Part shown: in pieces, positions 40,906 to 50,508 of the stretch
Layout of the letters: each line of letters starts with the position of its first letter
Numbering within the stretch: the first letter of the stretch is position 1
DNA from: Prevotella sp.
GTDB lineage: Bacteria > Bacteroidota > Bacteroidia > Bacteroidales > Bacteroidaceae
Length of the DNA stretch: 64,000 nucleotides
Direction of reading: 5' to 3'
Assembly: GCA_017557185.1 (NCBI GenBank)
Contig: JAFZAP010000062.1
Span: forward strand, 1-64,000
Translations under genes and position numbers: made by a program
Notes under the pieces: generated by a model
Databases searched by the model: none
What the model was told of the DNA's origin: nothing
Seen by the model: the letters and a program-made list of their open reading frames with translations, nothing else

Positions 40906-43728
40906 ATGAGTAGAAGAAGCATATTGTTCTATAGGAATGCCGACAAGGCGGGCGATGCCATCAGATGTGTTGCTGTCTTGTTGGTTTGCTGGTTTGCCGG
41001 TTTGTCGGGTGCTGCCCAGACAATTACGCTGTCGGCCCCCTCACAGGTCTCGGCAGGCGAGAATTTCCGTGTTGCCTATACCGTCAACACGCAGGACGTG
41101 GAGGATTTCCGTTCGGGTATCCGTTCGAACGAAGTGGCTGAGGTGATAGCCGGCCCCTATACATCGTCGCAGTCGAGTTTCCAGATGACGAACGGCCACA
41201 CAACCTCTTCGTCGTCGATTACCTACACCTATACCCTCTACGCGCTGAAGAGCGGTACGTTCAACATCCCTGCTGCCCAGGCTGTGGTGGGAGGGAAGAC
41301 CATCTCCTCGCGACCTGCGAAGATTGTTGTGTCGGGGACAGCAAGGCAGAGCAATAGCGCTCCCGACATGCATCAGGATCAGGAACCGCAGATGCGTGCA
41401 GCGGGTTCGAAGATTTCCGGCAACGACCTGTTCATCAAGGTGAGTGCGAACAAGCGTCGCGTTCACGAACAAGAGCCTGTCCTGCTCACCTATAAGGTTT
41501 ATACATTGGTTGACCTGACGCAGCTGAACGGTAAGATGCCCGATTTGACGGGCTTCCACACGCAGGAGATTCCGCTGCCGCAACAGAAGAGTTTCCATGT
41601 GGAGCAGGTGAACGGCCGCTCGTATCGCTGTGTGACCTGGAGTCAGTATGTGATGTATCCGCAGATGACGGGCAAGCTGGAGATTCCGAGTATCACTTTC
41701 AAGGGCATCGTCGTCCAGCAGAACAGGAATGTAGATCCGTTCGAGGCTTTCTTCAACGGCGGTTCCGGCTATGTGGAGGTGAAACGCGACATCGTTGCGC
41801 CGGGCCTGACGATTCAGGTTGACCCGCTGCCCACGCGCCCGGAGAATTTCTCGGGTGGAGTGGGGCGTCTGAATATCTCTGCCCAGATCGACAAGACGGA
41901 AGTGAATGCCGGCGACCCTGTCTCGCTGCGCGTCGTCGTTGGCGGAAATGGTAACCTGAAGCTTATCAAACAGCCCGTCGTCGCCTTCCCGAAGGATTTC
42001 GACACGTATGATGCAAAGGTGACCGACAAGACGCGCCTGACGGCCAACGGTGTGGAAGGCAATATGGTGTATGACTTCCTGGCGGTTCCCCGCAATCAGG
42101 GCAACTACACCATTCCTCCTATAGAGTTCGTGTACTACGACACCTCTGCCAATGCCTATCGGACGGTGAAGACGCAGGCCTTCGAGCTGCAGGTTGGCAA
42201 GGGTTCCGGGCGCGCTACAACGGTGACCGACTACGGCGTTTCGGAGGCGAAGGACATCCGGCCAATCAAGTCGGGCGAGAAACTGGGCAGTAAGCCCAGC
42301 GAGCGTTTCTTCGGCACCACAGCCTACTGGCTCTCGTTGCTGCTGCCGTTCATCGCGTTCATCGCTCTGCTCATCATCTTCCGCAAGCGTGCTATCGACA
42401 ACGCGGATCTTGGAAAACTGCGCGGCAAGAAGGCAAACAAGGTGGCTACGAAGCGTCTGCGCAAGGCTCGCGGTCTGATGGAGAAGGGGCAGTCGGCGGC
42501 GTTCTACGAGGAGACTCTCCGCGCTCTGTGGGGCTATGTCGGCGACAAGCTGAACATGCCCGTAGAGCAGCTCTCGCGCGACAACATCTCCGACAATCTG
42601 CGTTCGCGGAATGTGGGTGAAGAAGTTGTTGAGCGTTTCCTGACGGCTCTTGACGAATGTGAGTTTGAACGGTATGCGCCCGGCGATGCTACAGGAAACA
42701 TGAACAAGACGTTCAGCGCTGCTATGACCGCTATTGAGCAAATAGAAGCGGATATGAAGAAGAAAGGTGGAAATGCTGCTGCGCAGCGTTCGAGTAGTTC
42801 AAGTGCTGCTGCGCAGCGTTCAAATGGTTCAAGTGCTGCTGCGCAGCGTTCAAGTGGTTCAAATGGTTCAAATGGTTCAAATAGTTCAAAGGTTACCTCC
42901 CTCGCTGATTCGTGCACCACGCAAGGCGTGACTGCACTGCATCGGTCGGTGACCTCCGGTTCAAGTAGTTCGAATGGTTCGAGTGTGAAGATGATTCTTG
43001 CCCTGTTGTTCTTGACTGCTGCTACAGCAGCCTCTGGGGCGGTGACGAAGCAAAGTGCCGATGAAGCCTACAAGACGGGAAACTACCAGAAGGCCATCGA
43101 GGATTACCAGCAGTTGCTGAAGGAAGGACCGGCGGCGACGCTGTACTACAATCTCGGCAACGCCTACTTCCGTACCGATAACATCACGCAGGCCATCATT
43201 GCCTATGAGCGGGCACTTGTGCTGGATCCCGGCGACAACGACACGCGCTATAATCTGGAGTTCGCCCGCAGCAAGACGATTGACAAGGTGACTCCCGAGA
43301 GCGAGATGTTCTTCTTCTCGTGGTATCGCTCGCTGGTGAAGCTCTGCAGCGTTGACGGCTGGGCCCGCCTGGCTGTCATCTCGGTGATACTGGTATTACT
43401 GCTGGTGCTGTTGTATCTCTTCGGTCCCCGTCTGATCCTTCGTCAGATCGGATTCTATGGAGCCGTACTGTTCCTGCTGCTGTTTGCCGTCAGCAATCTC
43501 TTTGCCTGGCAGCAGAAAAGATATCACGACCAACATCGTGCGGCTGTTGTGACGGCGCCGTCGGTCAGCGTTCACAAGACGCCAGGTGCCAACGGTAGCG
43601 AAGCCTTTGTGCTGCATGAGGGCACACATGTGAATATCAACGATACGACAATCCGCCAGTGGTACGGAATTCGGCTTGATGACGGCCGCGAAGGATGGTT
43701 GCCAGTGAATAGTGTTGAAGAGATATAA
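40906..43728 (+). CDS. BatD-BatE fusion joined by a repeat-encoded linker
   Basis: A 940-residue fusion. Residues 1-620 are BatD: signal peptide (to GAAQ), several Ig-like domains, a membrane helix at about 472-492 and a cytoplasmic helical part ending IEQIEADMKKKGGN. Residues about 623-693 are low-complexity (AAAQRSS and NGSNGS type), encoded by 30-nt hairpin repeats. Residues about 696-940 are BatE: its own signal-like helix (MILALLFLTAATAASG), TPR (KTGNYQKAIEDYQQLL), two membrane helices and a C-terminal SH3-like domain. Separate BatE translation from ATG 42991 remains possible. Confidence 0.85.
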   Translation: MSRRSILFYRNADKAGDAIRCVAVLLVCWFAGLSGAAQTITLSAPSQVSAGENFRVAYTVNTQDVEDFRSGIRSNEVAEVIAGPYTSSQSSFQMTNGHTTSSSSITYTYTLYALKSGTFNIPAAQAVVGGKTISSRPAKIVVSGTARQSNSAPDMHQDQEPQMRAAGSKISGNDLFIKVSANKRRVHEQEPVLLTYKVYTLVDLTQLNGKMPDLTGFHTQEIPLPQQKSFHVEQVNGRSYRCVTWSQYVMYPQMTGKLEIPSITFKGIVVQQNRNVDPFEAFFNGGSGYVEVKRDIVAPGLTIQVDPLPTRPENFSGGVGRLNISAQIDKTEVNAGDPVSLRVVVGGNGNLKLIKQPVVAFPKDFDTYDAKVTDKTRLTANGVEGNMVYDFLAVPRNQGNYTIPPIEFVYYDTSANAYRTVKTQAFELQVGKGSGRATTVTDYGVSEAKDIRPIKSGEKLGSKPSERFFGTTAYWLSLLLPFIAFIALLIIFRKRAIDNADLGKLRGKKANKVATKRLRKARGLMEKGQSAAFYEETLRALWGYVGDKLNMPVEQLSRDNISDNLRSRNVGEEVVERFLTALDECEFERYAPGDATGNMNKTFSAAMTAIEQIEADMKKKGGNAAAQRSSSSSAAAQRSNGSSAAAQRSSGSNGSNGSNSSKVTSLADSCTTQGVTALHRSVTSGSSSSNGSSVKMILALLFLTAATAASGAVTKQSADEAYKTGNYQKAIEDYQQLLKEGPAATLYYNLGNAYFRTDNITQAIIAYERALVLDPGDNDTRYNLEFARSKTIDKVTPESEMFFFSWYRSLVKLCSVDGWARLAVISVILVLLLVLLYLFGPRLILRQIGFYGAVLFLLLFAVSNLFAWQQKRYHDQHRAAVVTAPSVSVHKTPGANGSEAFVLHEGTHVNINDTTIRQWYGIRLDDGREGWLPVNSVEEI
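42771..42990. repeat. 30-nt hairpin repeat element at the BatD/BatE junction
   Basis: Three units spaced 30 nt (hairpins GCTGC-TGC-GCAGC at 42775-42787, 42805-42817, 42835-42847) separated by GTTCAAGTGGTTCAA-type spacers. They are followed by an 82-nt segment (42884-42965) almost the same as 30035-30118. All units are multiples of three and stop-free in this frame. Confidence 0.9.
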
Positions 43729-43741
43729 GGAGGTTTGAGTT

Positions 43742-44440
43742 ATGAGCTTTGAGTTTTGGCAGCATATCGACGAGGCAGTTCTATTATGGTTCAATGGCAG
43801 CGACTCGTTATACCTTGACAACGTAGTGATGGCGTTTACGTCGGGACTTACGTGGATTCCCCTCTACGTGGCGCTGCTCTATCTCGTCATCAAGAATAGC
43901 GAGAACATGCCGCAGTTCTCCTTGATCGTTCTGGGCGTGATCGTGACGATGCTGCTCAGCGACGGCCTTGCCGACTATATCGCCAAACCCTACGTTGCCC
44001 GCTGGCGGCCCACCAATGATCCTGTGTTGAAATACAGCATCGATGTGGTGGGTAACTACCGCGAGACCTCGTATGGCTTCTTCTCGGCACATGCCTCCAA
44101 CACGATGGCGGTAGCCCTGTTCTTCTGCCAGTTGGTGAGAAACCGTGCGCTATCGATAGCCCTTATCGCCTGGTCGCTGATGAGTTGCTGGACGAGGCTG
44201 TATCTGGGCGTTCACTATCCCTCTGATATCCTGGTGGGATTGATGTGGGGATGCGTGTCGGCGCTCGTCGGATACTTCTGTTACAGGAAGATCTATTTCA
44301 CCATCAAGCCCCGTCTGCGCTACGTGTCGTCACAGTACACATCGACCGGATACAGCCATCAGGATATCGATGTTGTCCTTCTGACGATGGCCGTATTGCT
44401 CCTGTATATCGCATTCTCTCCAATCATCCCTTGTTTCTGA
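43742..44440 (+). CDS. PAP2-family phosphatase, membrane-bound
   Basis: A 232-residue integral membrane phosphatase. Its active-site motifs are KPYVARWRP (C1), FFSAHAS (C2) and TRLYLGVHYPSD (C3), between about six membrane helices. Family members dephosphorylate undecaprenyl pyrophosphate, phosphatidic acid or lipid A. A rare perfect Shine-Dalgarno AAGGAGG (43727-43733) overlaps the BatD/BatE stop, so it is coupled to the bat operon. queA follows after 10 nt. Exact substrate unknown. Confidence 0.9.
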   Translation: MSFEFWQHIDEAVLLWFNGSDSLYLDNVVMAFTSGLTWIPLYVALLYLVIKNSENMPQFSLIVLGVIVTMLLSDGLADYIAKPYVARWRPTNDPVLKYSIDVVGNYRETSYGFFSAHASNTMAVALFFCQLVRNRALSIALIAWSLMSCWTRLYLGVHYPSDILVGLMWGCVSALVGYFCYRKIYFTIKPRLRYVSSQYTSTGYSHQDIDVVLLTMAVLLLYIAFSPIIPCF

Positions 44441-44450
44441 ATCTGTCAAT

Positions 44451-45734
44451 ATGGATATCAATATCAGCGATTATAACTACACATTACCTGACGAACGTAT
44501 CGCAAAATACCCTGTTGAAAAGCGGGATCACAGCAAGCTGCTGGTTTACAATCATGGCGACATCAGCGAAGATTTCTTCTACAATCTGCCCGAGTATCTC
44601 CCGGCTGGAGCGCTGATGGTGTATAACAACACGCGAGTGATTCGTGCCCGGCTGTTGTTCCGAAAGCCTACAGGTGCCCACATCGAGATATTCCTGTTGG
44701 AACCATATTCGCCAGCCGATTACGAACAGAACTTTCAGTCATCTCAGCAATGTTCGTGGCTGTGCCTGGTGGGAAATCAGAAGAAGTGGAAGGAAGGAGA
44801 ACTTCAACGTGTTCTGCAGGTAGGGGAACGTGAATTTGTTCTGACGGCTACGCATCTGGGCCCTCATGGAACCAGCCAGCTGATTGAGTTCCGTTGGGAG
44901 AGCGTCGCTTCCGATTCCTCCCACGTAGGAAAGGCTGGCTGTTCGTTCTCAGAGATCATCGACGCTGCCGGCGAACTGCCCATTCCTCCTTATCTCAACC
45001 GACAGACAGAAGAATCCGACAACACGACTTATCAGACTGTCTATTCGCGCATCAAGGGTAGTGTGGCTGCCCCCACAGCGGGGCTTCACTTCACGCCCGA
45101 AGTTCTTAGCGCCATTGATGAAAAAGGCATCGAGCGCGAAGAGGTCACGCTGCATGTCGGGGCGGGTACGTTCCGTCCTGTGAAGAGCGAGAATGTGGCC
45201 GATCACGAGATGCACAGCGAACACATCAGCGTGACCCGCGACACGATTCTCCGGCTCATCGCTCACGAGGGCAAGGCCATCGCTGTGGGCACAACCAGCG
45301 TGCGCACGCTCGAGAGCTTGTATTATGTAGGCTGCAAGTTGTTGCGCCAGCCTGACCTGACCAAGGAACAACTCGATGTAGCCCAGTGGGAGCCTTATGA
45401 GGAGGAGAGAGGAGAGGGTAGTGAGGAGAGTGGAGTGAGGAGAGAGGAGAGAGGAGAGGGGCCGAGTGCAAAGGAGGCGCTGCAGGCCATCGTGGATTGG
45501 CTCGACAGACACCAGCTGACCACACTTCATACCGCCACGCGGATTATCATCGTGCCGGGCTATCGCTATCGTATCGTACAGATGCTCATCACCAATTTCC
45601 ATCAGCCGCAGTCGACGCTGCTATTGCTTGTCAGCGCATTTCTTCGCGGCGACTGGCGACGCGTCTACGATTATGCCCTTTCGCACGATTTCCGGTTCCT
45701 CAGCTACGGAGACTCATCGCTGCTCATTCCTTGA
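44451..45734 (+). CDS. queA: tRNA preQ1(34) S-adenosylmethionine ribosyltransferase-isomerase
   Basis: A 427-residue enzyme that moves the ribosyl part of SAM to preQ1 in tRNA, making epoxyqueuosine. Family signs are LPDERIAKYPVEKRDHSKLL, MVYNNTRVIRARL, AAPTAGLHFTPE and VTLHVGAGTFRPV. It is longer than the usual 340-360 residues, partly from a purine-rich insertion (EEERGEGSEESGVRREERGE, 45399-45465) with no counterpart in ordinary QueA. It lies 10 nt after the PAP2 gene. Confidence 0.95.
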   Translation: MDINISDYNYTLPDERIAKYPVEKRDHSKLLVYNHGDISEDFFYNLPEYLPAGALMVYNNTRVIRARLLFRKPTGAHIEIFLLEPYSPADYEQNFQSSQQCSWLCLVGNQKKWKEGELQRVLQVGEREFVLTATHLGPHGTSQLIEFRWESVASDSSHVGKAGCSFSEIIDAAGELPIPPYLNRQTEESDNTTYQTVYSRIKGSVAAPTAGLHFTPEVLSAIDEKGIEREEVTLHVGAGTFRPVKSENVADHEMHSEHISVTRDTILRLIAHEGKAIAVGTTSVRTLESLYYVGCKLLRQPDLTKEQLDVAQWEPYEEERGEGSEESGVRREERGEGPSAKEALQAIVDWLDRHQLTTLHTATRIIIVPGYRYRIVQMLITNFHQPQSTLLLLVSAFLRGDWRRVYDYALSHDFRFLSYGDSSLLIP

Positions 45735-45805
45735 TTTACCCGTTAAGATAGGTTAAATTATTGATAAAATAATTGTACGTGCGTACGCGAGTGCATATTT
45801 TTAGT

Positions 45806-45813
45806 TATATTTG
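45806..45813 (+). promoter_or_regulatory. Promoter of the M3 peptidase operon
   Basis: TATATTTG, giving a leader of about 80 nt before the ATG at 45901. Confidence 0.6.
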
Positions 45814-45900
45814 CACCTCGAAAAATAAAAGGTGGTCACAGCAGTTGACGATCAGCCGATTTGAGAGAAAGAACAAATAAAGAAGGATAGAACAGCAACA

Positions 45901-48015
45901 ATGACTAAGGAAGCTTCATCAGAAAAGAGAATCAATCCTTTTTTCCTCCCTTATAACACCCCCCACGAGACGGTGCCTTTCGGCGATATCCGTCTTGAAG
46001 ACTATGAACAAGCCTTCATGGAGGGCATTCGTCGTGACGATGAAGAAATCGAGAAGAACATCAACAACCCTGAAGAACCCACTTTCGAGAACACCTTGCT
46101 GCGCACCGACTATTCGAAGGGCGACCACTACTACGATCTGTTAGACCGAGTGTCGACGGTGTTTTCGAATATGCTCAGCGCCGAGACCAACGACGACCTC
46201 GACGCATTGGCTCAGAAGATGAGTCCCATCCTCACCAAGCACGCTAATGATGTGGCACTCAACAGCAAGCTCTTCGCACGCGTCAAATATGTTTACGAAC
46301 ATCATGGGGAGCTCACTCCGGAGGAAAACATGCTGTTGCAGAAATCCTATGACGGGTTTGTGCGTAGCGGTGCGCTGCTCGACGACGCTGGGAAGGAACG
46401 TCTGCGAATGCTCACCGAGGAGGCCAGTCTGCTCTCGCTGCAGTTCTCGCAGAACCTGTTGAAGGAGAACAAAGCCTTCGAGCTGCATATCACCGACGAA
46501 CAGGACCTCGACGGACTTCCCGAGACAGCCCGCGAAGCCGCTGCTCTTGCTGCCCGCGAACGCCAGAAGGAAGGCTGGGTGTTCACTCTCGACCATCCGT
46601 CGATGTCGCCTTTCATGACTTATTCCACCCGCCGCGAGCTTCGTAAGCAGATGTATATGGCGAAGAACACGGAGTGTATTCATGACAACAGCGAGAACAA
46701 CCTCGAGATTTGTAAGCGGCTCATCAATCTGCGTCGCGAGCTGGCACAACTCCTTGGCTATGAGACATTTGCCGATTACGTGATGGTACACCGTATGGCG
46801 GGAAGTGCAGCCAACGTCTATAAACTGCTGCACGAACTGATTGACGCCTATAAGCCTACGGCTGTTGAAGAAGTGAAAGAGGTGGAAGCACTCTTTGCCA
46901 AGGATTTCGGTGACGAAGAGAAGATGCAGCCTTGGGACTTCGCATTCTATTCCCACAAGCTGCAGATGGAACGCTATAATCTCGATTCCGAGATGTTGCG
47001 CCCTTACTTCCAGCTCGACAAGGTCATCGGCGGTGTGTTCGGTCTTGCCAACCGCCTCTATGGCATCACCTTCAAGGAGAACAAGGACATCCCCGTCTAT
47101 CACCCCGACGTGAAAGCCTATGAGGTGTTCGACCGCGACGGCGCTTATCTGGCGGTGTTCTATGCCGACTTCCATCCGCGCAAAGGCAAGCAAGGCGGCG
47201 CCTGGATGACAGAGTTCCAGGGCCAGTGGATAGAAAGAGAACACAAGAACGCCCAGGGTGAGATTTGCCCCGAAGAGAATGTGCGCCCGCATGTGAGCGT
47301 AGTGATGAATCTCACGAAGCCCACCGACGAGAATCCCGCTCTGCTGACGTTGGGCGAGGTCGAGACATTCCTCCATGAGTTCGGACATTCGCTGCACGGC
47401 ATGTTTGCCAATACGCGTTTCGAGAGTCTCAGCGGAACCAGCGTCTGGTGGGATTTCGTTGAGCTTCCTTCACAGTTCATGGAGAACTACGCCATTGAGC
47501 GCGACTTCCTGCGCACGTTTGCTTTCCACTATAAGACCGGTGAACCGCTGCCCGACGAACTCATCGAGCGTATCGTCCGCAGCCGGAACTTCATGGCTGC
47601 CTATGGCTGTCTGCGACAAGTGGCATTCGGTTTGCTCGATATGGCTTACTATACAAAGAGCGAGGAGTTCAACGATGACATTATTCGCTTTGAGAAAGAA
47701 GCCTGGAAAGATGCGATCATCTTCCCGCAGCTGCCCGATACGTGTATGACGGTGCAGTTCTCGCACATCATGGCGGGAGGCTATGCAGCCGGCTACTATA
47801 GCTACAAGTGGGCAGAAGTGCTCGACGCCGACGCATTCAGCGTCTTCAAGCGCGAGGGCATCTTCAACCAACAGACGGCACAGCGCTTCCGCGACTGTAT
47901 TCTCTCGCGTGGCGGTACCGAACACCCCATGAAGCTATATAAGCGTTTCCGCGGCGGAGAACCAACCATCGATGCCCTGTTGGAAAGAAACGGCATCAAG
48001 AAGGCAGAAAAGTAA
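45901..48015 (+). CDS. M3 family peptidyl-dipeptidase (Dcp-like)
   Basis: A 704-residue zinc metallopeptidase of the oligopeptidase A/Dcp family, probably cytoplasmic since no signal peptide is seen. The zinc site is HEFGH (His492, Glu493, His496) in FLHEFGHSLHGMF, with the third ligand Glu in the usual place downstream. Length is normal. It degrades small peptides, releasing dipeptides in the Dcp case. dCMP deaminase follows after 28 nt. Confidence 0.93.
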   Translation: MTKEASSEKRINPFFLPYNTPHETVPFGDIRLEDYEQAFMEGIRRDDEEIEKNINNPEEPTFENTLLRTDYSKGDHYYDLLDRVSTVFSNMLSAETNDDLDALAQKMSPILTKHANDVALNSKLFARVKYVYEHHGELTPEENMLLQKSYDGFVRSGALLDDAGKERLRMLTEEASLLSLQFSQNLLKENKAFELHITDEQDLDGLPETAREAAALAARERQKEGWVFTLDHPSMSPFMTYSTRRELRKQMYMAKNTECIHDNSENNLEICKRLINLRRELAQLLGYETFADYVMVHRMAGSAANVYKLLHELIDAYKPTAVEEVKEVEALFAKDFGDEEKMQPWDFAFYSHKLQMERYNLDSEMLRPYFQLDKVIGGVFGLANRLYGITFKENKDIPVYHPDVKAYEVFDRDGAYLAVFYADFHPRKGKQGGAWMTEFQGQWIEREHKNAQGEICPEENVRPHVSVVMNLTKPTDENPALLTLGEVETFLHEFGHSLHGMFANTRFESLSGTSVWWDFVELPSQFMENYAIERDFLRTFAFHYKTGEPLPDELIERIVRSRNFMAAYGCLRQVAFGLLDMAYYTKSEEFNDDIIRFEKEAWKDAIIFPQLPDTCMTVQFSHIMAGGYAAGYYSYKWAEVLDADAFSVFKREGIFNQQTAQRFRDCILSRGGTEHPMKLYKRFRGGEPTIDALLERNGIKKAEK

Positions 48016-48043
48016 TTCATTCACCATAATACAACAGAAAAGG

Positions 48044-48463
48044 ATGAGCACGAAGCAAGAACTACTCGACCAGCGCTATCTACGCATGGCTCGCATTTGG
48101 GCGGAGAACAGCTACTGTCAGCGACGTCAGGTCGGCGCTTTGGTTGTCAAGGATAAAATGATCATCAGCGACGGCTATAACGGCACACCAAGTGGATTCG
48201 AAAACATCTGCGAGGATGAGAATGGCGTTACGAAGCCCTATGTGCTTCATGCCGAAGCCAATGCTATCACGAAGCTGGCGCGGTCGTCGAACAATAGCGA
48301 CGGCTCAACGATTTATATCACCGCCTCGCCTTGCATAGAGTGTGCCAAGCTCATCATCCAGGCTGGCATCAAGCGAGTGGTGTATGGCGAGAAATACCGC
48401 CTTACCGACGGCATCGAATTGCTGGAACGTGCCGGAATCGAAGTCATTTACTTGGGCGATTAA
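48044..48463 (+). CDS. dCMP deaminase family protein
   Basis: A 139-residue zinc-dependent deaminase, making dUMP from dCMP for thymidylate synthesis. The zinc site is HAE (69-71) and PCIEC (Cys97, Cys100). The ATG at 48044 gives the standard N-terminus; a longer frame would overlap the peptidase gene. GGAT/AAAGG sequence before the ATG could help initiation. It resembles the ComEB group. Followed by ctpA after 24 nt. Confidence 0.92.
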   Translation: MSTKQELLDQRYLRMARIWAENSYCQRRQVGALVVKDKMIISDGYNGTPSGFENICEDENGVTKPYVLHAEANAITKLARSSNNSDGSTIYITASPCIECAKLIIQAGIKRVVYGEKYRLTDGIELLERAGIEVIYLGD

Positions 48464-48487
48464 GTCCATCATACATATTACCATACA

Positions 48488-50212
48488 ATGAACAACAAGA
48501 ACAGATATATGCCGGTGATGCTCGCGATCAGTATCGTGATTGGCATCCTGATTGGTACATTCTATGCCAATCACTTCAGCGGCAATAGACTTAACATCAT
48601 TAACAGCGGAAGTAACAGGCTGAACAACCTGCTGCATATTATCGACGACCAGTATGTGGACAAGGTGAACCTTGATTCGCTCGTCGAGAAGGCTATCCCG
48701 CAGATTCTGGCCGAGTTAGACCCGCATTCTGTTTACATGAGTGCAAGCGATGTGCAGGCTACCAACGACGACCTGAAGGGCTCGTTCTCGGGTGTGGGTA
48801 TTGAGTTTGTCATTCGTGAGGACACCATTCATGTGCAGGCAGTCATCAAGAACGGTCCTGCCGAGCGTGCCGGTTTGTTGGCTGGCGACAAGATCGTGAC
48901 CATCGACGATAGTACTTTCGTCGGAAAGCAAGTGACCAATCAGGAAGCTATGCGCCGTCTGAAAGGTCCGAAGGACACGAAGGTGAACATCGGCGTGATG
49001 CGTTATGGACAGAAGGGCATTAAGCAGTTCACGGTGACACGCGGCGAGATTCCGCAGCGCAGTATCACTTCCACCTACATGGTTGACGACAACACGGGCT
49101 ATATCCGCATCAAGAACTTCGGTGAGACCACCTATGGCGAACTCCTTGTCTCGCTGGCCACGCTCTCTCAGGAAGGATTCGACAATCTCATCATCGACTT
49201 GCGCGATAACACGGGTGGCTATCTCGACCGCGCCATCCAGATTAGTAACGAATTCCTGCCCAAGAACAAACTCATCGTCTATACGCAGGGACGCAAGTCG
49301 CCGCGCCAGGAATATCGTAGCGACGGACACGGCAGCTATCAGCAGATTCCACTCATCGTGCTCATCAACGAGGGCTCGGCTTCTGCCGCCGAGATCTTCG
49401 CCGGTGCCATGCAGGATAACGACCGTGCCACCATCATCGGCCGCCGCTCGTTCGGAAAGGGACTTGTGCAGCAACAGATTGAGTTCAACGACCATTCACT
49501 GATCCGACTGACCATCGCCCGCTATTACACACCCTCGGGCCGTTGCATCCAGAAACCCTACGAGGCTGGTCACGACCAAGACTACGAGCTTGATCTCATC
49601 ACGCGCTATGAGCACGGCGAATTCTTCTCACAGGATAGCATCAAGCACACTGGCCCAGCTTATCATACTGGTATCGGACGTGAAGTCTTTGGCGGTGGCG
49701 GTATTACGCCTGATATCTTCGTTCCTGAGGACACCGTCGATATGACCAGCTACTATAAGCAGGCTGCGATGAGTGGACTGATTCTGCAGTTTGCCTTTGC
49801 CTATACCGACAACAATCGTCAGAAGCTGTCGGAATTCAAGGACCTGAAGAAGCTTTCCGATTACCTGAATAAGCAGAATATGGTGGAAAAGTTTGCCGTC
49901 TATGGCGATAGTCACGGCTTGAAGCGCCGCAATCTGCTCATTCAGAAATCGCATAGGCTGCTGGAACGCTACATCAACTCGCGCATCATTTACAATATGC
50001 TCGACGAGAACTCCTGGCATCAGTACATCAACCAGGATGATCCGGTGATGCTGAAGGCATTGCAGATTTTCAGCGAAGGTGCTTCGTTCCCCAAGCGCCC
50101 TGAAGCGCAGGAAGAGACCGAAGCAAAACAGCAGAAAGTAGCATGGGCTGGAAAGAAAGGCTACGACTATCAGCCCTTGCACTATCGTGCAACGATTGTC
50201 GTCAGAGCATAA
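48488..50212 (+). CDS. S41 family carboxy-terminal processing peptidase
   Basis: A 574-residue membrane-anchored serine protease of the CtpA/Prc type. N-terminal anchor (about 8-24), PDZ domain (about 95-180), and peptidase domain with NEGSASAAEIF (Ser297) and FGKG (Lys324) forming a Ser/Lys dyad. A long C-terminal part (about 420-574) follows, common in Bacteroidota. Such enzymes trim C-termini of exported proteins. Its stop is 5 nt from the end of the convergent DUF721 gene. Confidence 0.93.
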   Translation: MNNKNRYMPVMLAISIVIGILIGTFYANHFSGNRLNIINSGSNRLNNLLHIIDDQYVDKVNLDSLVEKAIPQILAELDPHSVYMSASDVQATNDDLKGSFSGVGIEFVIREDTIHVQAVIKNGPAERAGLLAGDKIVTIDDSTFVGKQVTNQEAMRRLKGPKDTKVNIGVMRYGQKGIKQFTVTRGEIPQRSITSTYMVDDNTGYIRIKNFGETTYGELLVSLATLSQEGFDNLIIDLRDNTGGYLDRAIQISNEFLPKNKLIVYTQGRKSPRQEYRSDGHGSYQQIPLIVLINEGSASAAEIFAGAMQDNDRATIIGRRSFGKGLVQQQIEFNDHSLIRLTIARYYTPSGRCIQKPYEAGHDQDYELDLITRYEHGEFFSQDSIKHTGPAYHTGIGREVFGGGGITPDIFVPEDTVDMTSYYKQAAMSGLILQFAFAYTDNNRQKLSEFKDLKKLSDYLNKQNMVEKFAVYGDSHGLKRRNLLIQKSHRLLERYINSRIIYNMLDENSWHQYINQDDPVMLKALQIFSEGASFPKRPEAQEETEAKQQKVAWAGKKGYDYQPLHYRATIVVRA

Positions 50213-50217
50213 AGGCT

Positions 50218-50508
50218 TTAGTAAACCCTTACATCGGAAATAATCATCGCGCCGACCTCGGCATTGAGTCGTTTCACCAATTGTGAACGCATCATGGAGA
50301 GGTCTTGGCGCAATGCCGGGTTGTTGATTTTCACGTTGAGCGTTTGGTTCTTGATGAATTTCTCCCCCGTATATTTTGCAACCACCGGTCCTGCCACTTT
50401 CTCCCATGACTCGATGAGCCGTTTCTGTTGAAGCGGTGTCTCCAGTCCTTCTTGTCGTAACAATTGTTGAAGGACTTCGGCTATGGGTTGTATCTTGCGT
50501 CTAAACAT
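50218..50508 (-). CDS. DUF721 (DciA-like) protein
   Basis: A 96-residue protein of the DUF721 family, related to DciA, the loader of the replicative helicase in bacteria without DnaC. The pattern AEVLQQLLRQEGLETPLQQKRLIESWEKVAGPVVAKYT and a C-terminal strand-helix fit. It starts 8 nt before the end of recF (overlap 50501-50508), so the two are translationally coupled. This recF-DUF721 pairing is common in the phylum. Confidence 0.88.
   Translation of the reverse strand: MFRRKIQPIAEVLQQLLRQEGLETPLQQKRLIESWEKVAGPVVAKYTGEKFIKNQTLNVKINNPALRQDLSMMRSQLVKRLNAEVGAMIISDVRVY

Noticed and set aside
41041..42741. 566-codon frame antisense to batD
   Set aside because: No recognisable domain, and it lies fully opposite a conserved operon gene.
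42771..42990. Frameshift or assembly error making the BatD/BatE fusion
   Set aside because: The linker is made of complete repeat units that occur elsewhere, and both flanking proteins are intact, so a base error is not needed. Only resequencing can exclude a mis-assembled repeat.
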